Shown piece after piece: positions 40,201-50,868 of a stretch of DNA of 64,000 bases. The notes beneath the pieces are model-generated. The model searched no databases. It was not told where the DNA came from and saw nothing but the letters and a program-made list of their open reading frames with translations. The translations under genes were made by a program, and so were the position numbers. Source of the stretch: Biomphalaria glabrata (lineage: Eukaryota; Mollusca; Gastropoda; Planorbidae); NCBI RefSeq assembly GCF_947242115.1, contig NC_074711.1, positions 4,112,501 to 4,176,500 of the forward strand. Reading direction: 5' to 3'. The number at the start of each line of letters is the position of its first letter. Position 1 is the stretch's first letter.

Positions 40201-43200
40201 ACAAGACCTTCAATCCCTAGACCTTAAATATATGAATAGTCTCAAATTTTTTAGGTGTCATATTTTATTCAGAATTTTTTTCTCCAGTTAAAATAAAAAG
40301 TGTTTAGCTTTTTTTTTTTTTAGCACTAATTAAAATGACAATATTTTAAGCTGCTGCACCTGTTTTTTATTATCTGCAGGTTTGAAATCAGAAATTTTCT
40401 GTCTGTTTATGGTCATGCTGAGTCTGATTCTCTTGATGTTGGCCTACTCATGACATAGCGATGTGTAATCGCTGAATGAACTCTTTATGTTGTGTCTGTT
40501 CTATTTATGTGTATGTTTCTGTTGTGTTGTCCTAATATGAGAAAAGAATCCTTGTAATCACAACAAATTTCCATATGGATCAATAAAGCAGTCTTAGGTC
40601 TGAAGAAAGAATGCACCATGGAAATGTTCTGTAACCTTCTCCAGCATTCTGATATTGTTACTAATATTTTTATGTATGTTTAAGTCTTTCAGACCTTCTT
40701 CTTCTTCTAGCCAGCTTTTTGCTGCTGAGCTGTCAGCTCTTTTGCAGACTGTGCCAAGTAAAAATAGTGTGCTGTTTTCTTCAGTTGTTCAGCACTGCTT
40801 ACAGGGTGTTGGTTATGTTGGGCTGGAGTGGTAGTGGGGTTTGCCTAAGGTGGATTAGGAAGGGGCATTCAAAAAGGATATGGTTTACTGTTTCGTAAGG
40901 GTGGGCGCAGAGTCTACAAAGGGAAAGTTGTGTGGGATTTATTTTATTGAGATGGTAATTTAACAGAGGTGTATGTCCTGTCCTTAGTTGGAAGATTGTA
41001 GATTATTTTTTGTGGGGGAGGAAGTTAATACTGTCCAGTTTGTTAGGCATGTTCATTTCTTTGTACATGGCTCTGCCTGTGTTTCCTGTTGCCCATTGGT
41101 TGAGCCACTCCTCTTTGTGGTTGTTGATTCTGTTGGTTCTAAAACCTTCTCCAGCATTCTGCCCTTATTGCCTTGATATTCTCACTAATATTTTTATTTA
41201 TGTTTAACTCTTTCAGACCTATGTTGAAAGTATTCTTTGAAATCTATACAATGTGTGCATCAGTTGCTTTATGTGTTGGAGTGTTTTGTTATCATATATT
41301 TTTTTTTTACCTTCTTGTATGTTAAGATCAACACTTTGTTTGCTATGTTAGGTCAAGATTGCTGTTAGGTCAAGATTGCTGTTAGGTCAAGATTGCTATG
41401 TTAGGTCAAGATTGCTATGTTAGGTCAAGATTGCTATGTTAGGTCAAGATTGCTATGTTTGGTCAAGATTGCTATGTTTGGTCAAGATTGCTATGTTAGG
41501 TCAAGATTGCTATGTTAGGCCAAGATTGCTATGTTTGGTCAAGATTGCTATGTTAGGTCAAGATTGCTATGTTAGGTCAAGATTGCTATGTTTGGTCAAG
41601 ATTGTTATGTTAGGTCAAGATTGCTATGTTAGGCCAAGATTGCCATGTTAGGCCAAGATTGCCATGTTTGGTCAAGATTGCCATGTTAGGTTAAGATTGC
41701 CATGTTAGGCCAAGATTGCCATGTTAGGCCAAGATTGCTATGTTAGGCCAAGATTGCTATGTTTGGTCAAGATTGCTATGTTAGGCCAAGATTGCCATGT
41801 TAGGCCAAGATTGCCATGTTAGGTTAAGATTGCTATGTTAGGCCAAGATTGCTATGTTTGGTCAAGATTGCTATGTTAGGTCAAGATTGCTATGTTAGGT
41901 CAAGATTGCTATGTTTGGTCAAGATTGCTATGTTAGGTTAAGATTGCTATGTTAGGTCAACACTTATGACATAGATATATACATTGTTTCTGACAGACAC
42001 AAAGATGTTTCAAGAAAGAAAGAAGTACACAGATCTGACGATATCAAGAAATCGCGGCTGGATGAGGGTAAATACAGCATTGCTTTTAACCCGTTATTTT
42101 CTAAATGACAATTCAATTTGTTGTTTTCATTCATATCATAAATAAAGAGGATTGTAATAATTAAATTCTTTGAAGTCAATTAGAACCATTTTTAAATCAA
42201 GATTTTAAAATAATAATAGAAAAAGGGGAGGCAATTCAGGCACTTGCTTTATCCACATTAGATATGCTATAGAAGTTCTAGTTATTTACGTATTAGTATA
42301 AAGCTTGGCTTGATAAAGCTTATGTGTCATAATCCACATCTTGGTATAACATGATAGTCTTCCATTCAGCTGGACCATCAGATGGTTATACAGAAAAGAC
42401 AGAAGATGCTAAAGTGACTAAGACAGAAGAAGTGTCCACAAATAAAGATATCTGGAGCCAGCCTGTTGTTTTAACTGAGGATAAATCAAGGTAAAGCATC
42501 CTTTTGTTTATTCCTCTACTTTAATACTATATTAGTAAGCTACCATTTAAATACTATATAAGTAGACTACAAATCAATATAACTGCTTTGTAGCTGAACT
42601 TGTGGTTTAAGATTGGAATATTCCTAGTCTAAAATTGTGCTTTTAAAATATTTTCCAGTTTACCCATTTATAAAAAGCATTATTTGCAAGCCCAAAGCTT
42701 AACTCTTTCTCTCCTAATTGATGATGCCAACGTTGATTTGACTCCCATTAAACTAAATTGGTTTTTGGATTTATAAACTTTAAATTTTGTTGTGCGAAAA
42801 GAGCATGCATTCTCGTATAATTTAATACCAAATATAATATTTTCTGATAACAAATAAAAAAGTTATTGAAGTTAAATCAGAACAGGAGAGTGTAATACAA
42901 ACGAACAAAACGAATAATACTATCAGAATGAGAAAAATAATTTACGGAGAGAAAGAGTTAAGGAAGAGTGCAGGAAGTTAACAATTTTTTTGTCATTTCA
43001 TGTCTCTTTGGTTGTAGCTTTAATTTGGGTCTCAAATGTATGTCCTGTGGTCTTTGGTTGTAGCTTTAATTTGGGTCTCAAATGTATGTCCAGTGGTCTT
43101 TGGTTGTAGCTTTAATTTGGGTCTCAAATGTATGTCCAGTGGTCTTTGGTTGTACCTTTAATTTGGGTCTCAAATGTATGTCCAGTGGTCTTTGGTTGTA

Positions 43201-44427
43201 GCTTTAATTTGGGTCTCAAATGTATGTCCAGTGGTCTTTGAGCTCTTCATCTGTTTCTCTTTAGCTGCTAGGTGTTATAGATACCTATAAAGCCAGGTAT
43301 TTCTGGGTCACTATGGTTTGGCCATTTATCTTTGGTATCTGTAAAGCAGTGGCTCTCACTTTACCTTTGTATAGACATATACCTGGGTGCTTTATACAAG
43401 GTATCTATGGGTTCTTGAATCTTCCATTAAAGGCGCCTTTTCTCCATAGTGGGCATATGCTGGCAAGACAACCTTAACCATGTTCTGCTGGAAGCCTATG
43501 TGGACACTATAGAATCACTACTTACCAATTGATAGTTGAGTTGAACACATAAGTGCCAAGTGTGATATTTTTTGGCGAGCTTAAAGATTTAAGACCCTGT
43601 CCAAATATAGACACTAATGATGAAAGGTAAACCTTAACAGAACCCCTGGCAGGAAATGAATTTAACTGGATCAGATGTGGCAAAATATGTAGGTCTCAAA
43701 TGGCTTTGTGTGGTCACATGGAATACTGCAATCATCTTTAATCTTCAGAATCATAGACAATGCCTTAATGGTTTGGAAATTCTGCATATTTTGCATATCT
43801 ATGATCATCATTGGGCAATAATGTGTAATAGTTCTTTCACTGGGCATGAAATAACAACATAAAACTTTGTCTATAGAGAGTGTCGAGTTATTGAAGAAGG
43901 GCAATATCTTTAATCAAATTTTAGTATTGATGTATTATTTGGAAATTTCTGAAAATACCCTGGATGTACCAGTCATTCTGTCTGAGTGATAAACTGTTCC
44001 AAAAGTGGGCTGGGGTGGTGTCCCAAGTTTAAATTTGAGTGAAGACTGGGATTTTGAACATCAGTATTTTTAGGGTGCCCATGAATCCACCCAACTCTAA
44101 TGGGTATTTGACATATGTTGGGGAAATAAATGCGGTTGGTCATTGTGCTGGCCACATGAAACCCTCTGCCCTAGAAACCAATGAGCTTTATCTGCACCAT
44201 AGATTGCAAGGTCTGAAAAAGTTACCTGTACCTAACAGTAATTCTAATAACCTTCTTTTCATAATTGAATAACAACTAGCCATCAAATATTTTGAAGCAA
44301 ACAATATTTATGTATTGAAGACACTATTTAATTAAATTTTTTTGCACCATTTTCCTAAAGCATATTCTATTTTCTTATTTTCAGAGAGGATGAATTTGAC
44401 AGTTATTTCAAGGACATGTTTTTATGA
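34223..44427 (+). CDS. FRA10AC1: FRA10AC1 homologue (spliceosome-associated), 5' end missing
   Basis: A nuclear protein found in spliceosomal complexes; its biochemical role is little known. Eleven exons on plus: 34223-34284, 35179-35262, 35447-35492, 36299-36375, 36913-36993, 37127-37211, 38986-39031, 39340-39505, 41997-42067, 42370-42490 and 44385-44427, all in phase, 882 nt, 293 residues (human 315). The conserved core is present: YSRHKEFINNYLLYYGGSLK, DVIRENHQFLWDETDD, LAKRYYDKLFKEYCIADLSR, YKENKIGMRWRTEKEVIEGK, then GQFTCGNKKC and SWEVNFGYLESG. CGNKKC with CPDC 40 residues later makes a C-x4-C...C-x2-C zinc-ribbon-like set. The C-terminus is Lys/Ser-rich, then EDEFDSYFKDMFL. The first exon found (VPKEREYDSAFESDAEV) matches human YDSDFSDDE but has no in-frame ATG, so a short 5' exon lies upstream. 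Exon 3 ends at a weak donor (GCT|GTATCC). Confidence 0.95.
34395..34680 (+). mobile_element. LINE 3' end (RTE-like), family A, old
   Basis: Reads TECQMRFAGHMHTQDETH, AIAWKLERRKQKQGHTLL, TFLKDLKFVGTSWEEVYD and ends AAGGACCTAAGTCAGTAAGG, matching the family A end at 3508-3904 and 11950-12185. In FRA10AC1 intron 1. Confidence 0.8.
35685..35953 (+). mobile_element. LINE 3' end, family B, with 106-bp tandem duplication
   Basis: Contains RKTNDLAEFINLS-type coding end, then GCATGACTAGATTGACCTAG and TTGAAGTAACGTCTGTATTT. The 3' UTR is present twice in tandem (35742-35847 and 35848-35953). In FRA10AC1 intron 3. Confidence 0.8.
37985..38300 (-). mobile_element. LINE fragment (RTE-like), family G
   Basis: The minus strand, across frames, gives LGTQYEEQQTTLPDWL-like and TGTHRGKERLGDQIKHGGDR words, corresponding to the GHTIRR...LDWNPQGKRK.GRP..TW region of RTE ORF2. 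In FRA10AC1 intron 6. Confidence 0.65.
38569..38817 (-). mobile_element. SINE A copy in FRA10AC1 intron 6
   Basis: Full-length order on minus: head ...AAGCGCTCGGCTTCTGAAC, GGTTCAAATCCTGATGAAG, CCACCCAGATCTAATGGGAA, GTAAAGGTGGTTGGTCATTG, GGCCACATGACACCCTC and tail. Confidence 0.85.
39530..39840. repeat. probable dispersed repeat, class unknown
   Basis: Distinctly GC-richer than the surrounding FRA10AC1 intron 8, with sharp edges. No coding, TIR or tRNA-like sequence recognised. Confidence 0.35.
40445..40605 (+). mobile_element. LINE 3' UTR, family F
   Basis: CGCTGAATGAACTCTTTATG, TTGTGTCTGTTCTATTTATG, AATCCTTGTAATCACAACAA and a tail GATCAATAAAGCAGTCTTAG. An uninterrupted counterpart of the split copy at 18597-18995. 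Confidence 0.8.
40705..41150 (-). mobile_element. LINE fragment, I/jockey-type region after the RT domain
   Basis: Minus strand encodes EEWLNQWATGNTGRAMYKEM, STIFQLRTGHTPLNYHLNKI and CRLCAHPYETVNHILFECPF, the region near the RNase H domain and the CxxC-H-C motif of I/jockey-group ORF2. Flanked on both sides by a similar 60-bp sequence (40630-40692 and 41147-41218). Confidence 0.75.
41345..41963. repeat. 19-bp minisatellite, about 32 copies
   Basis: Unit GCTATGTTAGGTCAAGATT with variants GCCATG, TTTGGTC and TAGGCC. It fills the end of FRA10AC1 intron 8, ending 33 bp before the acceptor of exon 9 (41997). Confidence 0.95.
42699..42961. mobile_element. piggyBac-type MITE with TTAA target
   Basis: Perfect terminal inverted repeats, TTAACTCTTTCTCTCC at the left and GGAGAGAAAGAGTTAA at the right, including the TTAA duplication. 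About 255 bp between, no transposase. A short relative lies at 63315-63394. In FRA10AC1 intron 10. Confidence 0.85.
43009..43240. repeat. 46-bp minisatellite, 5 copies
   Basis: Unit GGTTGTAGCTTTAATTTGGG, TCTCAAATGTATGTCCAGTG, GTCTTT; the copies are nearly identical. In FRA10AC1 intron 10. Confidence 0.95.
44000..44225 (+). mobile_element. SINE A copy, old, in FRA10AC1 intron 10
   Basis: GTGAAGACTGGGATTTTGAA, CCACCCAACTCTAATGGGTA, GCGGTTGGTCATTGTGCTGG, CCACATGA and tail CAAGGTCTGAAAAAG; the head is degraded. Confidence 0.8.
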
Positions 44428-44520
44428 AGTCTTTATCAACAATTAATTTTCTGCCCATGTCTGTGTGATGTTTTTTGTTTGGTGTAATGCACAAATTGTA
44501 AGACAAATTTCCTTACGGAT

Positions 44521-44526
44521 AATAAA
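44521..44526 (+). terminator. FRA10AC1 poly(A) signal
   Basis: AATAAA 94 bp past the stop, within TTACGGATAATAAAGATTAT. That context resembles LINE 3' tails elsewhere in the window (GGATCAATAAAG at 40580). Confidence 0.55.
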
Positions 44527-44556
44527 GATTATTATTATTATTATTATTATTATTTG
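44527..44556. repeat. (ATT)n microsatellite
   Basis: About nine ATT units directly after the AATAAA, like a LINE 3' simple tail. Confidence 0.9.
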
Positions 44557-45374
44557 AGTTATCCACATTATGAAAGTCAATAAATATATTTCTTATAAAA
44601 TGTGAAGACCCCCAGTAAAAAGTTGACTTAGTTGTCTTGAATTTATTGCATATAATTAGATTTATGTTTGTGAGGTGACAAAGTGACTACAGAAAAAAAT
44701 ATTTGTATTTAATTGTTAGGTGACATTAGGATGAAATGAAAATCTAAATCTCATAGCAGTAAATATACAATAAAAAAAATGAACAATGATAAATATATGA
44801 TAATATACATACTATCGTTTCTAATAACTGTATGGGTTGTTCTTTTTTTGGCTTTCTTGTTGCAAATAGAGTGAATTGTGTAAGGCCAAAGAAATGGGAC
44901 GTAAAATTTACAACTTTAATATATGATTTAAAGCGTCAGTACAAATATAAATTTAATTTAAATTATACAGATAGTACTATAGTAACAGCTATGTATTTTT
45001 TTGTATGCAGTATATTAAAATATAGTACTTAGGACATAAGTTAAAATTATAAAGAAGATGCACTGTGAGACCTGCATGCATCTGACTTGTTTGTTGAATA
45101 TTCCTTTTGCTTAGCATATTTTATACCATGCTTTTTTTCAAACATTGCATCAGACTTTAGAAAAAAGGTAATGTATAGTAAATAGTAAAAAAAAAAATTA
45201 TTGAGGGTTTGAACAAAATGGCACTGTGTTAAGAACTGATTGGTATGACTCGGTATAAGCATATCAGCTTTACATTCGCATTCACTTATGTGCAAAAGTT
45301 AAAAGCTTTTTTTTCCCCCTTGAAACAACTTGACTTAATGTGGGTATAATTTTATGTACATATTTGTGATATTC

Positions 45375-45480
45375 ATGGGTGGGAGTGTCTCTCCAAAATA
45401 GGGCTCCACAGCCACATGAGAAAGTGTGAGATGAACCGTAGTCGTTCTACGACTGAAGAAGGCCAACTAATTTCATGTGT
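45375..45480 (+). mobile_element. LINE C-terminal zinc-finger tail, family E
   Basis: Reads WECLSKI then LHSHMRKCEMNRSRSTTEEG, collinear with 16865-17105. Confidence 0.65.
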
Positions 45481-45949
45481 TTTATTCCATAGCAAAGATA
45501 TAAAGACTACAGGCGGGTCAATACCAGCAATCTTCTTCATTGAACCTTCGCCCGCACTTAAAAATGACGACATGGTTATTTTATTTTTTTTCGACATGGG
45601 TCTTCGTTTGAGCTGAATGATCTTTTCATTTTATGAAAGGATTTTTTTTTACTATTTAAAAAAAAAAGTTTATAAAATAAATAATGTTTAGACACTGGAT
45701 TGTAAAGAAACTCCCAATATTAATATTTGACAAGCATAGGGAATATAAATTCTTTGATTCAAGCTAAAACCCATCAGTATGCTATAAAACTATTATATTT
45801 TTATAAAATCATAAAGATAGTATTTAAGCTTCTCTAAAATTAAATTTTACTATAAATTACTAGTTAAAAACACAACAACTGTTGTCAAATGTTTTATTTC
45901 AAAATTAAAAGCCAAAACTTTGCTTAGCAGTTGCAAGAACTTGCATGAA

Positions 45950-46110
45950 CTGGGTGGCTGCTGTGCATGTGGCATGTGTTTCAGACTGTCATCACCTTGG
46001 TACCAAGCCCAAATCCTGCATGGATTCATTCCCTGTAGTCCCATACAGAATTTGGGCTAGGACATAACAATTTTAATGTCTGAAGTAATATCTAAAACTT
46101 ATAAAAGCAA
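45950..46110 (+). mobile_element. possible SINE B relic
   Basis: GTTTCAGACTGTC, AAGCCCAAATCCTGC, TTTGGGCTAGGACATAAC and TTTTAATGTCTGAAGTAATA follow the SINE B order weakly. Confidence 0.35.
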
Positions 46111-46899
46111 GGTTACAAAGAGAGATTGTGTGGAAACTGGAAACTAACTCAAAATCAGACCCTGAAGTGGTCTGTTTAGGCAGGTAAAAGGAAGGTTTCA
46201 ATATTTTTAGATAGATTATCAGAAATTATGAACTACAAACTATAAACAACTACATATCTCTGTTGATACAAATAAAAGTGTCAAAAGTTTTGCCAATACT
46301 GTTGTAATATTAGTTTCACCAAAGATTTGATACCACAGGATATAAGCTGGAGAAGAATAAAAAAAAGTCATCTGATGCTTTTATTTACTGCCAACTAGTA
46401 GTACAGAAATAACTTTGCACGATCCATTCCTTTTAGAACTTTAATTAAAAAAAAAAAATCAGATAAAATTTAATCTCTTAACCTATTCTGATTTGAGATG
46501 GAATGAAAGAAAACAACAATTTGATGAATTGTTTACCATGCAGTTTAGTTTTTTTCACCACAATTCCAAATGTTTAGTATGTCATTTAATTTGATTATTC
46601 CATCTATAGAAGCAAAAATCTGTATTGAAATAATTGGTGTACTGGTGCGTAAAGATTATGTAGAAAATATACACAACTTCATAATAAACACATCTGAAAA
46701 AGTTATCTGTATTATATTGTAACTCTTATAATACAAAACACAAAAATGTTATCACATTTGAATACAAAGTTTGGGTATAAACATGAAGTAAATAAAGTCA
46801 TAACCTAAAAAGGTAGCTTTCTTAAAGTCACATAAACATCCACAAAATTTAACACATAATTTTTTATCACCGAAATTCTGTCAATTAAGCACTTAAAAT

Positions 46900-47305
46900 C
46901 TGTAAACTATGCATCGCATATATGGCAGTCACAAATATCTGCCAACTATATATCATTTATTTTTCAGTCACAAAAATCTGCCATATATGCATCACATATC
47001 TGGTAGTCACAAATATCTGCCAACTATACATCACTTATCTTGCAGTCTCAAAAATTTTGCCAACTATGCATCACTTACCTTGCAGTCACAAACATTTTGC
47101 CATCTATGCATCTCTTATTTTGCAGTCACAAACATTTTGCCAACTATGGATCACTTATCTTGCAGTCACAAACATTTTGCCAACTATGGATCACTTATCT
47201 TGCAGTCACAAACATTTTGCCAACTATGCATCTCTTATTTTGCAGTCACAAACATTCTGACAACTGTGCATCACTTATCTTGCAGTCACAAAATGTACAA
47301 CACTA
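46900..47305. repeat. 40-bp minisatellite, about 10 copies
   Basis: Unit TTGCAGTCACAAACATTTTG, CCAACTATGCATCACTTATC. Because 40 is not a multiple of three, it gives similar His/Cys/Ser-rich open frames in all plus frames; these are not genes. It lies about 80 bp past the candidate last PDE exon. Confidence 0.95.
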
Positions 47306-47387
47306 CATCACAGAATTGTTTGTGAAATAAATACATTAAGATATTAACAAATAGAAAAAATGATGGACTACTACATGTTGCCACAGG

Positions 47388-47558
47388 TCAGCTGATGGAG
47401 CAAAAATGACTTTTTGATGATTTTGAGGACTTTCTGGTTTCTACGTGTTTGGATGTCTTTTTACATTTACTTTCACTCTTGACATCTGCTTGAATATGTG
47501 GGACCACATGTGCATTCGAATAAATAGTAGTCTTGAAATCATTACCTACACTATGAGC
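47388..47558 (-). CDS. candidate distal last exon of the PDE gene, with CaaX box
   Basis: A minus-strand open segment with a strong acceptor (TTTATTGTTTCTCCAG|GCT). It encodes 56 residues: AHSVGNDFKTTIYSNAHVVP, HIQADVKSESKCKK, then a basic/Ser-rich TRKSSKSSKSHFCSIS and a stop. CSIS is a CaaX box (farnesyl type by its last Ser) after a polybasic stretch. Known: vertebrate PDE6 and insect Pde6 are prenylated at a C-terminal CaaX. A phase-0 donor exists in the preceding PDE exon (GCT|GTGGGC, last exon base 50974). Joining them keeps the frame. No transcript evidence, so this is an inference. Confidence 0.5.
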   Translation of the reverse strand, partial: AHSVGNDFKTTIYSNAHVVPHIQADVKSESKCKKTSKHVETRKSSKSSKSHFCSIS

Positions 47559-47645
47559 CTGGAGAAACAATAAAACCATTGTTATCTAAATCTGCTAGTT
47601 TGTCAACAACTACATCATCAGTTAACTTAATTTCTTTAAGTTTAG

Positions 47646-47805
47646 CAGTGGCATAGGGTTGGGGGGGGGGTCCAATTTGAAAATCAGAAATGAGTGTCAG
47701 AAATTTGTTATTACATTAAATATTACGCCATTATCTTCTGTCGAAATTCAGGGGACCCTCAAGAGGTCAAGCCCCCCGGCCCCTAAATCCCTAGCTAAGC
47801 CACTG
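47646..47805. mobile_element. hAT-like MITE (CAGTGGC...TAG ends)
   Basis: Left CAGTGGCATAGGG, right CTAGCTAAGCCACTG inverted; flanks AAGTTTAG and AAGTTCAT (6 of 8). Same family as 17940-18131. Confidence 0.8.
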
Positions 47806-48287
47806 AAGTTCATAGATGACAGCTTGTTTTTGTTCCACAATTCATATGGGCTATTCATACATTAATAAATAAAAAAAAACTATTTATAAAATAGCTTTTT
47901 AACTATTTGATAATCCACAACAGAAGATTACAAAATATGATAGCAATAATGTATAAAAGGAGGATCTCAGGTGGTGACCAAAGTAAGAAATAGGCTGAAA
48001 ATGCTTCACCACCTGGTGATTACAATTGATGAACAGGTTGCCTATCAAGAATTAATCTCTTAAATCACAATATAAGTAAAGAACATATCATGAGACGTCA
48101 AATGCCACAGAATGCATTGAATACTGAACTATAACTTACTGATAAAAAAAAATAATAGTAATTTTTAAGATAAGAATAACAGAAATAAATTATATTTTCT
48201 ATTTTTAGTATAAAATAATATTTTAGGTGATGTTCTGAAAAAAGTTACATCATTAAAACTACAAAAATAAATATTTAGGGAATTACA

Positions 48288-48335
48288 GTCTCTATAGACC
48301 ACAAGGTCTAAAAGCAGAAATTTACTTTTACTATT
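48288..48335 (+). mobile_element. SINE A tail fragment
   Basis: TCTATAGACCACAAGGTCTA, AAAGCAGAAATTTACTTTTA: last 45 bp of the SINE. Confidence 0.7.
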
Positions 48336-48936
48336 TACAGTCTTTAAATATTTATTTTTAATGTTGACCCAAGGGGACATACTTATTGTTACTGTAATTA
48401 TTTGATTTTTTTCAAATTAGTAAAACATTCTCTGCACAATTTGTAAAATTGACCCTTACCGGGTTAACAAATTTGATTAGTTTAGCTTAACAAATATATC
48501 CATTGTAATTCTTTATTATGTTTTGGGTTTATGAAGTTATTCTTATTGAATCTATTGATTAAAGTGTTTGACATTTCTGTCGGTTAGTATACGTTTTGTA
48601 GTCCTTGTGCAATGACTGAATTAAACTGAGAACATATTCAGCTCATCTGAGGTCACCTTAGTAGTGAATAATTGTTTTAGTACAACATTATTTACCTACA
48701 TTTACATGTTCTTTTGTCTTTTGGTCGTGTTTACTTGTCAACGCTGTGTCTTGGGGTTCTGGCTGGGTTTTGTATGTTTCACAGTTTTGTTGAGAAGGCT
48801 CACTTCTGGCTTCGTCTTCTTTGGGCTTTTCTCCTGCAGAGCAAGTTGAAATAGACAACAGTAATGCTGATATGCAAAGGAGATGTATTGATTTAAATGG
48901 AAATAATTACTGCATTACATATACTATTGGTTGCAT

Positions 48937-49044
48937 ATGGCACCCTTGTTAACCGTTGGCCATAGAAACAAATGACCTTTACATCATTCTTATATAATTC
49001 GCCCTATAAATCACAAGGTTTCAAAGGAGTAGCCTACTTTCTTT
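48937..49044 (+). mobile_element. SINE A 3' fragment
   Basis: ATGGCACCCTTGTTAACCGT, TGGCCATAGAAACAAATGAC, CTTTACATCATT, then ATCACAAGGTTTCAAAGGAG. Confidence 0.8.
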
Positions 49045-50764
49045 AAAGAAATGTATTTAATGTAAATGCTTTATATAAAAGAAATAAAAGTCTAAGCAGA
49101 ACTTTAGAGCTAACTGATGTATTTTTCTGTTTTTACTTTTAAAGATTTCCATTATAAGCCTAAAATTATTTTTTCAATTGGAATTTTTCAAAAATTGGGC
49201 TATATACTAATAAGTTACGGTACTACTTAAAAAAAAGGACACATGCATGCAACAACAGAAAGCCCATAAATATAATTTATAAGTAAATAAACATTATGAA
49301 CCAGAAATAAAATAGCATGGATTATGTATTTGATGGCTGGTCAAAGGGAAGTAATCATAGGAATACTTTCTATCCTCTTATATTTCAATTTCTCTTGCAT
49401 TTTATTTTACTAACGAAAACTATAAAATCAAAAAATTCACATTAAATTTGAGTTTCTTAGTATTTTAATGAAATATAATCTTTGAACTAAAGGTAACAAT
49501 GTTTAAAGCTTCTCTAGAGGTCCTACATTTCTTAAGAGAAATACTTTGTAGGCAGAAAGAATAAATATAAATATAATCAACTTTTTACAAAATATGTTGG
49601 CTTTTAAATAATAAGGATTTTAATTCTTCAGTTAAATCATGATAAACATAAATAAATACAATACAAATATTTGTTTCTATACCAGAACCATTCATTTTGT
49701 AAATATCTTTTTATACTTAACATTTAAAGGTATTTACAAAAGACTTTTGAGATTCTATAATTAGCTTCCAGCTTACAAGTAAACCATATTTAGTAAGAGG
49801 GCTCTAGAAATAAAAGCTACTAAATGAAACAGTTACCATAAATTTACTTTTGGCTGAAATTTAAAGGTCAAGGTTTCAATTTCAGAAAAAATAAAAGTGT
49901 TAAAATGTACATATTGTTAAGGTTATTAATCAAAAAAAAAAGAAGAGAAATAAATATAAAAAATTACTATTTAGTTAACAAACAAATAGAGACCTTCCAT
50001 ATTTTAATCTAAAGACACTGAAGAACATAAATAAAACAGAACTGTTTTTAAAGTGACAAATGAGTCCTCAGTAAGTTACTGTCTCAAAAAATGTTAGACT
50101 TGAAATCATAATGTATTGCTTAAATATAATGCTTTTTAGTTGCAGATGAAAAATAAAACGAGTTAGTAGTTAATGTCAAATTAAAAATAAAAAGTTTGCG
50201 TGAATTAGGGGACAAAACTCAATACTTTGTATATGATGTGAAGCTGAATGTGGTTATGGCACCTGAATGGGTGTCCTCCTTTTGGACATCTGTTTTAAGC
50301 TGCATTGTATTGGACATGTCTTTCCAGTGTTGTCGGTTCTCTTGGCAACCATCATTTAATGGCTTCAAAGATTCTGACACTTTAGCAAACAGCTACAGGA
50401 AACAGATACAGAAATTTTGGCAAAAAAAAAGACAACATATAATTTTGTGCAGAAGACAATATCTGTGAATATATTTATACAATACCCTAAGATAAAGATT
50501 ATCAATAAAATTATAAAAAATATTTTTTTTTCCAACCAATAAATGACATAGAAATATTTTGTATTAAACTGCTGCATACACATTGCAATTATATTAGGCA
50601 AACATAAATTGTGTAGACTTGCTAACCAGCTTTGTTTCTAATTTCCACTTGGTGCTGATTACAACAAAATTTTAGTTAAATAAAAGCAATGTTTTCTTTT
50701 GATAAGAATAATGAAAACTTGCTATGTTGATGCAGCAGGTCTAGCAAGTCAAGCCTGTTACACA

Positions 50765-50770
50765 TTTATT
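50765..50770 (-). terminator. PDE proximal poly(A) signal
   Basis: AATAAA on minus, about 100 bp past the read-through stop at 50869; supports a proximal end for the transcript. Confidence 0.45.
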
Positions 50771-50868
50771 GTGTAAATTAAGAAATTAAATACAATAATA
50801 TTTGATGTTGAGTGCAGTACAAAGTACTTGAAGCCAATATGGTGGTTTCTAACAGATTGAAAGGAACA

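Larger units (their letters stand above)
44600..46880. other. FRA10AC1-PDE intergenic region
   Basis: Apart from the LINE tail at 45375-45480 and a possible SINE B relic at 45950-46110, I recognise nothing. Confidence 0.5.
47810..50760. other. intergenic or PDE last-intron sequence
   Basis: AT-rich; two SINE A tails only (48288-48335, 48937-49044). If the CaaX exon is used, this is intron. Confidence 0.5.

Noticed and set aside
41436-41651. Frame MLGQDCYVWSRLLCLVK repeated as a peptide gene
   Set aside because: It is the 19-bp minisatellite read three times over; intronic.
46909-47330. Three overlapping frames of about 100-138 codons as a gene
   Set aside because: They are frame shadows of a 40-bp minisatellite.
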